Shown here in pieces: positions 43,781-52,500 of a stretch of DNA of 64,000 nucleotides. The DNA is taken from NCBI GenBank assembly GCA_041398605.1, contig JAWKUK010000030.1:4608-68607 (forward strand). The letters are read 5' to 3'. A model generated the notes under the pieces. It saw nothing but the letters and a program-made list of their open reading frames with translations. It was not told the origin of the DNA and did no database searches. Origin of the DNA: JAWKUK01 sp041398605. GTDB lineage: Bacteria; Planctomycetota; UBA1135; GCA-002686595. The translations under genes were made by a program, and so were the position numbers. Each line of letters begins with the position of its first letter. Position 1 is the first letter of the stretch.

Positions 43781-44890
43781 ATGGTACAGATGATCGGTCG
43801 AACTCTCTGGATCGCCGCGCTGCTCGTCGGCTTCTGCCACGCGCAGACCGAGGCCCGCTGGGACGCTGCGTCGGGCCTTCGGCCCGACGAATCTGCGCCG
43901 GCCTATGACGTCTTGTTGGGCGGAACCTTGCCACCGGGCTGCACAGCGCCGACCGCAACGCTGACCGGGAGCGAATTCGTGCTCGATTCATCGGGCTGCA
44001 ACGAGGCGACGGCGTTCATCGCTCAAATCCTGCCGGAGCCCGTCGACGGTCCGCGCCCGGCGACGTATTGGATCGAGCTCGACCTGCGTGTGCCCGGATC
44101 AGTGACGGGGGCCGGCGCGTTGTGCGAGATCGACCTCTACTTCGAAGGCTTCCCGTGTCGTTGGAGGTTCAGCGTGTCCGCCCTCGGCATCAGTGGGGCC
44201 TTCGGCGGCGCGCACCCGTTCTTCCTCGGGCAAGCGTCCACCGACATGGCGTCGACGTTCCGTCGCGTACGTATCGAGATCGACCGCGCGACGCGCGACG
44301 GTCGCGTCTTCGTCGACGGCCAGCTCCGTTTCTCGTGGACCGCGGCGATGCCTTTCGGGACCTGCACCAGCTCCTTTGCACAGTCGCTCCTCTCCATCGG
44401 CGACAGCTCCGAGCAGTTCGGCGGGACCATCGAGCTCCGCTCGATCGCGCACAACTTCGTGCCCTACGCCCTTCGCTACTGCGCACCGCCGACGTCGAAT
44501 TCGACCGGCGGATTCGCGGTCATGTCCTGGACCGGCTTGCGAACGATCGCAAACGACGACTTCCAGCTCGCGACGATCGGCGTGCCCGCAAAATCCTTCG
44601 GCTACTACCTGTGTAGCCTCGCCGCCGCGCCGCCCCTCGCGCCGATGGGCAGCCAAGGCGCGCTCTGCCTCGGAGGCTCGATCGGCCGCTTCAATCGCCC
44701 TGGCGAGATCCTGCAGGCGAACGCCGCGGGCACTGTCAACCTTGATGTGCCCCTGACCGCGCTGCCCCAGCCCGGCGGCAGCGTCGCCGCTCAGCCGGGC
44801 GACACGTGGCACTTCCAGCTCTGGTACCGCGATGCGAACCCCGGGCCGACGTCGAGCCTGAGCGAGGGGTTGAGGGTGGTGTTCGAGTAG
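43781..44890 (+). CDS. secreted protein with LamG-like front and recurrent C-terminal domain
   Basis: Start at ATG 43781 (MVQMIGRTLWIAALLVGFCH, cleaved after HAQ); GTG 43766 and ATG 43790 are alternatives. Residues 20-220 form a beta-sandwich-like unit (AEFHA-type pattern: TYWIELDLRVPGSVTGAGAL, RRVRIEIDRATRDGRVFVDG, QLRFSWTAAMPFGTC), resembling concanavalin/LamG-fold domains. Residues 230-369 are the recurrent domain: YCAPPTSNSTGGFAVMSW, GSQGALCLGGSIGRFNRP, TWHFQLWYRDANPGPTSSLS. It has the same architecture as 58473-59561. The location is probably extracellular or outer surface; the ligand is unknown, possibly a glycan given the fold. Confidence 0.8.
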   Translation: MVQMIGRTLWIAALLVGFCHAQTEARWDAASGLRPDESAPAYDVLLGGTLPPGCTAPTATLTGSEFVLDSSGCNEATAFIAQILPEPVDGPRPATYWIELDLRVPGSVTGAGALCEIDLYFEGFPCRWRFSVSALGISGAFGGAHPFFLGQASTDMASTFRRVRIEIDRATRDGRVFVDGQLRFSWTAAMPFGTCTSSFAQSLLSIGDSSEQFGGTIELRSIAHNFVPYALRYCAPPTSNSTGGFAVMSWTGLRTIANDDFQLATIGVPAKSFGYYLCSLAAAPPLAPMGSQGALCLGGSIGRFNRPGEILQANAAGTVNLDVPLTALPQPGGSVAAQPGDTWHFQLWYRDANPGPTSSLSEGLRVVFE

Positions 44891-45184
44891 CGGTCATTCG
44901 AGCGTCGCCGCGATCGCCCCCGAGGGCCGACCGCGGTCGTTCAGCCAAGCGCAGCAGTCGCTCGTGATGCACGTCCTGGACGAGGCGTCACGACAGCACC
45001 TGGAGCTCGAGGCCATGCTCGTCAAGGACCTCGACAACGTGCGAGGTGACGTCCGAGGTGACGTGCGCGCGTGGTGCGCGACCTGCACGCATTCCAGCCC
45101 TGGGAGCCTGCGCCACAGAACCGGAGGGCCGCGAAGATCGCCGCATGGCGCTCGCTGGGGGCCCATGGATGCGTCGGTATCGGC
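44891..45184 (+). other. 294-bp stretch with a short coding remnant
   Basis: A plus-strand frame reads SFSQAQQSLVMHVLDEASRQ, then HLELEAMLVKDLDNV, which looks like real protein, before dissolving into a 12-bp duplication (cgaggtgacgtc) and unrelated sequence. No family is recognised. It begins the patch of broken genes that runs to 46.9 kb. Confidence 0.35.
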
Positions 45185-45289
45185 ATGCTCGCTGACTACG
45201 ACCCCATCCAGCTGCTCCTGCTGCCCCCGGCACTGCGAGATTGGTTGCCGGAGGATCACCTCGTTCACTTCATTTCGGACGCGGTTGAC
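45185..45289 (+). pseudogene. IS1182-type transposase, N-terminal 35 residues
   Basis: MLADYDPIQLLLLPPALRDW followed by LPEDHLVHFISDAVD is the standard beginning of IS1182-family (IS4/DDE group) transposases. The frame then continues into unrelated sequence, so everything after the first 35 codons is gone. It abuts the antisense IS21-like scrap within a few bases. Confidence 0.7.
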
Positions 45290-45292
45290 CAC

Positions 45293-45460
45293 GAGCAACT
45301 GGGCGGCGCGCAGCACCGCGAAGTAGCGCCTGACCGTCACGCGGCTCATCGACATGAGCTCGGCGACGCGGCGAAGGCTGTTGCCGAGCCGGTGGAGGCG
45401 GACGGCTTCCTGAAGTCGGTGCAATCGGTCCTGGGGGCGCTCTTCCGTGCTAAGTCGAAG
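45293..45460 (-). pseudogene. IS21 IstA-like N-terminal helix-turn-helix fragment
   Basis: The minus strand reads LSTEERPQDRLHRLQEAVRL, HRLGNSLRRVAELMSMSRVT and VRRYFAVLRAAQLL, a helix-turn-helix like the start of IS21 IstA or related transposases. No catalytic part follows. The start codon is not certain. Confidence 0.45.
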
Positions 45461-45499
45461 CGCAATGGCTTCGACCGGAGCGGCGGCGTCGCGGCCAGG

Positions 45500-45960
45500 A
45501 CCGGGTGCTTCAGGATGAGGCTGGGGTGCATTGCGCTGGGCGCTGACACGAGCAATGCAGCGAGGTCGTTCATGATCGCGCTCGGCAGCATTCAGGCGCG
45601 GGTTTGCCACACGAACCACTGTCCTGCGGGGGTCGCGACGCTGAACCCCTCGCGCAACCGCGGCGTCCACGTCCCGACCAAGTCCGAGCGTGTCCGCCGG
45701 TTCCAACAGAAGTTCCTCGACACGCTGGCAGAGCTGGTCGGAGTTTGACGCCTCGAACACGCGCACGAGCTCACGCCCGACCGGTTCCACCGGCGGACGA
45801 GCGTCGACGAAGTGAGCACCTTCGCCGACCTCGACCCACCGGTGCCGAGAGGCGCGCTGCTGACGGGCGGTGGGCCGAATGCACTGCAGCGCCCCAGGGA
45901 GCTGGCGGATCCGGAATCGTTCGTCGCGCGGGGGCGCGTGGAGCGGCGAGAATCAACCGG
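45500..45960 (+). pseudogene. FMN-binding glutamate synthase family protein, C-terminal fragment
   Basis: The frame reads CIALGADTSNAARSFMIALG, RVCHTNHCPAGVATLNPSRN and RGVHVPTKSERVRRFQQKFL, the C-terminal FMN/iron-sulfur region of GltB-like glutamate synthases (the C.TN.CP.GVAT box). After DTLAELVGV there is an in-frame TGA (45746-45748). The same frame then continues correctly as RLEHAHELTPDRFHRRTSVD and EVSTFADLDPPVPRGALL. The first 400 or so residues of the protein are absent. It is a dead fragment. Confidence 0.75.
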
Positions 45961-46013
45961 AGAGCGCGAAATCGAATCGAATCCCACATACCTCCCTCAC
46001 CTAAGGATGAGAC

Positions 46014-46168
46014 ATGAAGCTCGTCGCGCCGTCGTATCGGTTGGACCGGATCTTCGGGCCGGTCTTCATGACGGTCCTCGTCGTCGGGGTGGTGCTGCGG
46101 ATGATGACCATGTGGGTCCTACCGATGTTCACTTGGGAAGACTTCGCCGAGTGGTTCCTCTCGAGCCT
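46014..46168 (+). pseudogene. N-terminal fragment of a small membrane protein
   Basis: A good AAGGA ribosome site precedes ATG 46014. The first 50 codons read MKLVAPSYRLDRIFGPVFMT, then VLVVGVVLRMMTMWVLPMF and TWEDFAEWFLSSL, with one or two membrane helices. After about 46168 the frame runs antisense to the AbiEii fragment and is no longer protein-like. It is therefore a truncated gene start; the family is not identified. Confidence 0.45.
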
Positions 46169-46169
46169 G

Positions 46170-46576
46170 CCTGCGAGGCGACACTCGGCGCGGAACCGCA
46201 GCCCTTCGTACTTCATCCCGTCGTTTCGGATCTCCGGGTGCTCGTGGTCCGGATGGACCTCGAACGCCATGAAGTCACCAAGGTCGAGACGAACCGCCCG
46301 ACGCGGCTCGGTCAGCACCCCCTCGGGCGAACCGACGAGCCGCAGGTCGACATCGCGGGTGGTGCGCGATCACTCGAGCCGCAGCTCCAGGGCGAGCCTT
46401 CCCTTCAGGACAACCGCGTCACCCAACACCGCTGCGAAGCGCGCCAGAGAGCGATTGAAGACGACGAGCTGGCGCCTGCGAGCAAACTCCGGGCCCGTCG
46501 GGGCCGTCGATCGTAGGCGCTGCTCGAGCGCTTCCTCGAACGACGCCGGGGTCTTGTAGCGGTGTGTCCCGGTCAT
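46170..46576 (-). pseudogene. AbiEii-type nucleotidyltransferase toxin, truncated with stop
   Basis: It starts MTGTHRYKTPASFEEALEQR and continues ARRRQLVVFNRSLARFAAVL, GDAVVLKGRLALELRLE, then an in-frame TGA (46370-46372) where the family has Arg. The frame goes on with SRTTRDVDLRLVGSPEGVL, LDLGDFMAFEVHPDHEHPEI and KYEGLRFRAECRLAGRL. These are the nucleotidyltransferase core motifs of AbiEii toxins (type IV toxin-antitoxin, phage resistance). After 46170 the sequence belongs to another gene. The ATG overlaps the AbiEi stop as ATGA, the usual coupling in AbiE operons. The toxin should be inactive. Confidence 0.75.
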
Positions 46577-46890
46577 CGTTCCAGACCTCCGAACGGCAGC
46601 CGCGCAGCCTCGACCTCCGCGAGGTCCGAGCGCTCGACGAGCCCACGCCCGAGTGCTTGCTGTGCGGCGAGCTTCAGGCGTTCGGGCGACAGCCCGCCCC
46701 GCGCACAATCGGCGAGGGTGCGGGCCACCCCGGTCACCGGCACGGGCCCGACCCAGGACCGCTCGCGCGGAGCCACGTCCGCATGATGCAGCACGACCCC
46801 CGCGGGAGCCCTCAGCCGACGAAGCCGCCAGGCCCCAGCCAGCGTCATGTGGGCCTCCCTGGGCAGCACATCGGCCTTGGTCCCTACCAT
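46573..46890 (-). pseudogene. AbiEi-type antitoxin, C-terminal two thirds
   Basis: From MVGTKADVLPREAHMTLAGA it reads WRLRRLRAPAGVVLHHADVA, VGPVPVTGVARTLADCARGG and LSPERLKLAAQQALGRGLVE, the C-terminal domain of AbiEi-family antitoxins. The N-terminal winged-helix DNA-binding domain is absent: the homology starts right after an 11-bp perfect inverted repeat (46891-46923) that ends one base before the ATG. It is followed by the AbiEii fragment with ATGA overlap. With the DNA-binding part lost, autoregulation would not be expected. Confidence 0.7.
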
Positions 46891-46923
46891 GCACGAAACG
46901 TCACCCAGGGTTACGTTTCGTGC
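46891..46923. promoter_or_regulatory. perfect 11-bp inverted repeat before the AbiEi remnant
   Basis: gcacgaaacgt and acgtttcgtgc are separated by 11 bases. On the minus strand the right end touches the ATG of the AbiEi fragment. AbiEi antitoxins bind inverted repeats upstream of their own operon, so this could be the old operator brought next to the truncated gene. A hairpin or recombination end is equally possible. Confidence 0.35.
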
Positions 46924-47156
46924 AAGCCTCGGGGCATCATCGGGCCCCAGGTCGCACCAGCCGCCCCTCGCCCGCATCAGGCGAAGCGCTCGCTCACGTT
47001 CCAGGATCGCAGACGTCGAACTGCCTGCGGCAACAGCGGGCCGCTGTCCGTATCGACGCTTCCGCCCCGCGCGCGTTCGCGGTCGACGGCAGCTCCGGGC
47101 TCGCTCCGCTCGCGCATCCGTGCCGTCGACCGCTGGCGGGCTCTCTCTCTACTGGC

Positions 47157-48422
47157 TCAAGGGACGAGAACTGGGGCGAGGACGACCCGGAACCCGATGT
47201 CGTCGTTCCTGTAGCCGGGATCGCGGCTGTTCCGGATCGCGGAGCGGCAATAGTTGGAGCTGCTGCTCCAGCTACCGCCCCGGAGGACCCGGCGGGGGCC
47301 GCCAGTGACAAACGGGTCAGTCACAGCCGCTGACGAGTAGGACGCGTACGAGTCCAAACACCACTCCCAGACGTTGCCGTGCATGTCGTAGAGAGCGAAC
47401 GCGTTCGGCGCGTAGCTGCCCACCGGCACGGTTCCGCTGCTTGTGGTCACACCACAGCTGGAGTTGGAGTGGTACGAGTACAAGAACCACGCCTGGTTGC
47501 AGAGGAGGTCCGGCCCGTAGTGGAACTCCGTCGTCGTACCTGCACGACAAGCGTACTCCCACTCCGCTTCCGTCGGCAGACGGTACTCGTACCCCGCGGG
47601 CAGGTTACCCGCCTGCTGCGCAGTCAGCGCCGCGCAGTACGCTCGCGCGTTGAACCACGAAACCTGCTCCACCGGCCGAGAAGCGCCGGGGTACAACGAA
47701 GGGTTCATGCCCATCAGCGCCTGGTACTCCGCCTGCGTCACCTCGTACTGACCCATCCAGAACGGGTAGCTGATCGTCACTTGACGGACCGGGTCCGGGG
47801 TGTTCCCGCCGAAATAGGGCGCACCGCTCGGCGCGTTCGACCCCATCAGGAACGTCCCCGCTGGAATCGGCACCATCCCCGAGATCGGGGTGCCGCCCCC
47901 GCCGCCGGTGAACAGCACTTCAAGCCCGTCGCTGAAGTTCGACGTCGACCCGCCGCCCGCCCCCGCATCGCGGTACCAGCACTGGAAGTTCCACGTCTCG
48001 CCCGCTTGCACCACCACCGCACCGCTCGGTTGCGGCATCGCGTTCAGGTCCGCGAGCACGCTCACTGCACCCGTCGCACCCGAGTTCGGGATCAGCCCGC
48101 CGACTCGGCGACCGATCGCGCCCCCGAGGCACAGGTTTCCTACGCTGCCGCCAGGATTCTGTACGAAGCCCTGATCGCGGCTGCACACGAAGTACGCCGC
48201 TGCGTTCAACGGCATGTTCGCACTCGCGAGCGTCAAGTTGTTCAACGCCACCGACGCGCTGCCCGAGCCCGAGATCGTCGCCGTCGCGCCCGTCGAGTTC
48301 GGCGCCGGCGTGCAGTAGTTCGTGCCCACCTGCGCCGCCGCCGACCCCACGGTGAACATGACCGGCAGGAGCACGGTGCGCACGGAATAGGCCGAGACGG
48401 TACGACTCAGTGATCTCAACAT
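47157..48422 (-). CDS. recurrent secreted domain fused to a SUMF1 (formylglycine-enzyme-like) domain
   Basis: Start at the ATG at 48422 (MLRSLSRTVSAYSVRTVLLP) gives a signal peptide ending AAAQ. Residues 25-160 are the recurrent domain, here placed N-terminally: YCTPAPNSTGATATISGSGS, GSVGNLCLGGAIGRRVGG, TWNFQCWYRDAGAG, SNFSDGLEVLF. After a GGGGG linker comes a SUMF1 domain: MVPIPAGTFLMGSNAPSG, YPFWMGQYEVTQAEYQALMG, YRLPTEAEWEYACRAGTT, FALYDMHGNVWEWCLDSY, RVLRGGSWSSSSNYCRSA and IGFRVVL. It could be a secreted FGE-fold binding protein. Because it is exported it is unlikely to activate the sulfatase in the cytoplasm. The stop at 47157 looks natural. Confidence 0.85.
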   Translation of the reverse strand: MLRSLSRTVSAYSVRTVLLPVMFTVGSAAAQVGTNYCTPAPNSTGATATISGSGSASVALNNLTLASANMPLNAAAYFVCSRDQGFVQNPGGSVGNLCLGGAIGRRVGGLIPNSGATGAVSVLADLNAMPQPSGAVVVQAGETWNFQCWYRDAGAGGGSTSNFSDGLEVLFTGGGGGTPISGMVPIPAGTFLMGSNAPSGAPYFGGNTPDPVRQVTISYPFWMGQYEVTQAEYQALMGMNPSLYPGASRPVEQVSWFNARAYCAALTAQQAGNLPAGYEYRLPTEAEWEYACRAGTTTEFHYGPDLLCNQAWFLYSYHSNSSCGVTTSSGTVPVGSYAPNAFALYDMHGNVWEWCLDSYASYSSAAVTDPFVTGGPRRVLRGGSWSSSSNYCRSAIRNSRDPGYRNDDIGFRVVLAPVLVP

Positions 48423-48517
48423 GGTACGAGGATCCTTGGGGAGAGACGTCAGACACTTCGACGGTCTCCAGTACGTGCAACGGGACCCCAGGGTCGACAC
48501 AACATCCTCGCGAAAAC

Positions 48518-49090
48518 TCAACGAACCGAGGGGAAAGGCGGTCGAAGGAGGCACGCCCGGATCTCGAGGTCCGAACTCTCGGCCTCTACGAACTTCCGTC
48601 GCGCATGCGCCCAGGACGCGACCTCGAAGCAGCTGTCCACACCGATGACGTGCAGCGGGTTGACGCATGTGCAGACGCGCTGATCGGCGGGCAGCTCGGA
48701 GCGTGTCGTTACCTCTGGCAGGTGCTCGATGCGCGTCGCCTGCGTGCGGCGGGTCTTCGTCGGCGCGCTCTTGGGCTTCGACCCCGGCGCAGCGCCTTCG
48801 ATGGTGATCGATCCCTCGACGGACTCGAGGTCGGCAGTGCGCTCCGCCTCTTGGACGATCTGCTGCAGGAGGAGGGTCCCTTGCCTGTAGTGGAGCCAGA
48901 GCCCGTTCCCATCCCACTGCAACAGCTTGAATCGATCGCGGCGCCGGTTGAGGAACACGAACAGCGCCCCGCTCAACGAGTCTTGAACGAGCTCAGCGCG
49001 CACGACCGCAGCCAACCCGTCGTGCGAAATGTGGAAGTCGACGACGCCACGGTGCAGGAAGGCACGCGTCGATGCGGCGAGGGTCAGCAC
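48518..49090 (-). pseudogene. IS66 TnpB fused in frame to TnpC pieces
   Basis: TnpB begins MLTLAASTRAFLHRGVVDFH and runs through ISHDGLAAVVRAELVQDSLS, GALFVFLNRRRDRFKLLQWD and GNGLWLHYRQG, about 70 of the usual 110-120 residues. The frame then carries a TnpC-like zinc-finger lead-in (ATRIEHLPEVTTRSELPADQ, RVCTC) and a later TnpC box (CFEVASWAHARRKFVEAESS). Large parts of TnpC between and after these boxes are lost. It is a deletion derivative that stays open by chance. Confidence 0.7.
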
Positions 49091-49250
49091 GAGAGGAGCT
49101 CGATCAAGCGACGGAGCGTGACCTCATCGAAGTCGCGCTCGATGGCGGCACGGTGTGTTGCACCGACGATGAATTCTATGCCGCTCCTGAGTTCACGCTC
49201 GCTCAGTGCGGTGACCTCGACGAAGCGGCGCGTGTCCGCTTGGCACGCCG
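48518..49250 (-). mobile_element. IS66 remnant, collapsed TnpA-TnpB-TnpC
   Basis: The minus strand carries, in order, the end of TnpA (THRAAIERDFDEVTLRRLIE then LLSC), the start of TnpB overlapping it, and pieces of TnpC joined to TnpB by deletion. The TnpA/TnpB junction recurs at 63230-63445 on the plus strand with high similarity. Neither IS end is evident. Confidence 0.7.
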
Positions 49251-49302
49251 CGATCCTCTGGCGCCGCGCGAGCGCCACGCCGGGCCGGCGCTCGCTGCGC
49301 GG
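49084..49302 (-). pseudogene. IS66 TnpA C-terminal fragment
   Basis: The last 70 residues read LARRQRIAACQADTRRFVEV, TALSERELRSGIEFIVGA and THRAAIERDFDEVTLRRLIE, then LLSC. This matches the C-terminus of the IS66 accessory protein TnpA (the VP..FD..TLRRLL.VL type). The open frame extends to 49611, but the N-terminal part is antisense to the protease gene start and not TnpA-like. Confidence 0.5.
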
Positions 49303-49585
49303 GCTGGGGATGGTCGAAGTGCCGGCGCCGGGCCCCAGGCCGGCGACCGAGGCGCGGGCCGCCTCCGCCCTCAGGGCGGCATCGGACGGGCGGCATCGGA
49401 CGGGCAGACGCAGCGGGCCTCGCGCCGCGGGACGGTGGACTGGGTGTCTTGCATTGGAATGCGCGCACGAGGCGCGGGGGGCTCCGAAAAAGCGACGGGT
49501 GGGCATAATGGCCGCGCCGGACACATCGGCGCAGCCCGCGCTGATGGCCTGCCAGGATTCCGTCGCCATGCCCGGAGGATCCGCC

Positions 49586-52500
49586 ATGACCGCAGCGCAT
49601 CGACTCGCCACCTCGCTCGCCGCGGCACTGCTCGTCAGCGCCGCCCACGCCGCGCCGCAGGTCGGCCCGCGAGCCGACGACGATCTCCAGCCGGGTCAGC
49701 GCTTCGAGCTGCCGCTGGGGCCCTCGGCCGCGCTGCCCGCGGTCGTCGACCGGCGCGAGCTGCGCGCCAGCGGGTGGACCCTGTCGGGCCGGCTCGCCGG
49801 ACGCGTCCAGGGCGAATTCGTGCTGGTACGCGAGGTCGGCGAGCTCGCTGGCTATGTCCACGTGTATGGGCTCGGAGAGCTCATCCTGGTCGAGGGGGCG
49901 GAGGGGCTCGTCGCGCGACGTTGCGCGAGCCCGCCGCTATCGTGCGCGGCACTGCCGTTCCCCTCGGCGGCGTCCGCGGCGGCCCTCGGCGCTACACCGA
50001 TTGGGTCTGCGGCACCCGCGTCCCCCACCGCGCCGCCGCGTTGCGACGATGGGACGGTCATCGATCTGCTGGTCCTGTACAGCCCTGCCGCGGCCTCGCA
50101 GCCGAACAGCGCCGGCGTCGCCTTCCCGGTCTTTGTGCAACTCGCAGCGGGGGTCGCGAACCAGGCGTTCACGAGCAGCGAGACGTACACCAGCGTGCGC
50201 GTGGTCGCGACCGTCGCCATCGGCTATTCCGAGGCCGGCGTGCCGTTCCTCGATCACCTCGCGCGCCTCTCGGATCCTTACGACGGTCACCTCGATGCAG
50301 CGCACGTGTTGCGCGACCAATACCGCGCGGACCTCGTCACGCTCTTCCTGTACGTCCCCGGCCAGGGCGGCGCCGGCTGGTTCCCGTACGGGCCCGAGTC
50401 CGGCTTCTCGATCAACAGCGTGACTTCGGGCGTCGGAACGCTGACTCACGAGTTAGGGCACAACCTGGGCTGCGACCATGACGTCGCCTCGGTCATCGCT
50501 TCCGGCGTCGACCCGCGCAAGCGCCCGCTGCACCATGCGTTCGGTCATCGCTTCCAGGCGGGCGGGGCGACCTACACGACCTTGATGGCCCTCGCGGCGC
50601 CGGGAGAGCAGCCGATCATGCGGTTCAGCAACCCCGAGCACTCACACCTTGGCGTCCCGCTCGGCGTCGCTCCGGGCGCGGCGCAGCCCGCAGCGAACGC
50701 GTACGCCGTGCGCGCGTACAGCCGCGACGTCGCGAGCTATCGCGACGACGGATTCGCCGATTGCAACGGCAACGGACGCGACGACCGAGTCGACATCTTG
50801 AGCGGCGTGTCGCGCGACGAGGATGGCGACGGAGTCCCTGACGAGTGCGAGAGCGTGCTCTACGTCGATGCCTCGTCGCCCGGCGGCAACGGCGCGTCTT
50901 GGGCGAGTGCGTGGCCCGACCTGAAGGGCGCCCTATGGACGGCGTCACAGCCGTGCAGCGCGGTCGGGGAGATCTGGGTCGCGGAAGGGACCTACAGGCC
51001 CGACCGTGGCACGCTCGATCGTGAGCTCTCCTTCGACCTCGGCCGCGGCAGCGCGCTGGTGTTCGGCGGCTTCGATGGCAGCGAGACGCAACGCTCGCAG
51101 CGCGATCCGAGCGCCCACGTCGCGCGCCTCTCGGGCGACCTCGCCGGGGACGACACGCCGTCGTTCGGCGCGCGTGGCGACAATGCGTACCACGTGGCGC
51201 GCGTGGACTTCGGTAGCCACGTGCTTGACGGGCTGGAGCTGCGCGGCGGCAACGGGGACGCGCCGTTCCCCCACGACGGCGGCGGCGCGGTGCGCGTCCA
51301 GAACGGCGCGTTGACGCTGCGCGATTGCCGCATCGTCGACAACCAAGGGTCGCGCGGAGGCGCGCTGCAGGTCTACTTCTCGACACCTTACGTGCGCGTG
51401 GAGCGCTCGCTCGTCGCGGGCAATCGCGGGCTCTCCGAAGGCGGCGGGCTGGCGACGTACGCGGCGGCGGACGTGGCGCTCGTCGACTGCGATGTGCGCG
51501 ACAACACTGCGCCGGCCGGCGGCGCGGCGCTGCTCTGGGAGTCCCAGGCGCGCGTCGCGGGCTGCACGCTCGAGCACAACCACGCGACGGGAGGCGACGG
51601 CGGCGCGCTGTGGCTCCTCTCGGCGCTGCCGGTGCGCGTCGAAGGCTGCACGTTCGCGGACAACACGGCGAGCCAGTCGGGCGGCGGCCTCCATGCGTGG
51701 CAGACGACGGTCGATGTGCGCCGCACGCTCTTCCGCTCCAACGTCGCGCAGGACAGCGGCGGCGCGGTGCACGCGGGGCTCGGGACGCTCGCCATGACGT
51801 CCTGCGCGAGCCTCGGCGACTCGGCCGGGATCGAGGGCGGCGGCGTTTGGGCTTTCGGCACGTTGGAGCTCGTGCTGGCGAACCTGACCGTGATGGACGC
51901 GACGCCGCAGGCGGTGTATTGCTGGGGTGCCGCCGGCCGGATCGACAACTCGATCCTCTGGGACAGCGGCGCGAGCCCGCTCTTCGTCGGCGGCGGCCTC
52001 GGCGTGCCCGTGGCCCATTGCATCGTCCAGGGCGGCTATCCGGGCGCCGCCAACCTCGCGCTCGCGCCGCAGCTCGCGTCCTCGCGCGGGCCGGACGGCG
52101 TGCCCGGCAGCGGCGACGAGGACCTGACGCCCGGCCCCGGATCGCCCTGCATCGATTCCGGGGACAACGGGGCGCTGCCAGCGCACGCGCTGCGCGACCT
52201 GGTGAGCGCACCGCGGCGGAGGGACGACCCGCAGGTCGCGGACACGGGCGTCGGGCCGGCGCCAGTGGTCGATCGGGGGCGCGGGAGCGGTGACAGCCCG
52301 CGCGGGGACTCTCGCACGGTGCATGGTTGCACGGGCGCCACGCCCAGGGCCCGGGCGCCGAGGTGCACCTGCGCAAGGACGCAGGCCGCCCCCGGAGGCG
52401 AGGCGCGCAGCGCGATCGCCAGCCGCTCGACAAGCGCGCGTGAGGCGAGCGCACCGTGCTCGACCGCGCCCCTGTCGGCGCGCGAGGACCTCGCAGGTGA

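Noticed and set aside
45071..45748. Single 225-codon gene over the IS1182/glutamate synthase region
   Set aside because: The frame is open by chance across two unrelated fragments with an antisense IS21-like piece between them.
48410..49585. In-frame extension of the metalloprotease to 48410
   Set aside because: It runs antisense to IS66 TnpA/TnpB, while ATG 49586 has a GGAGG site and a signal peptide directly after it.
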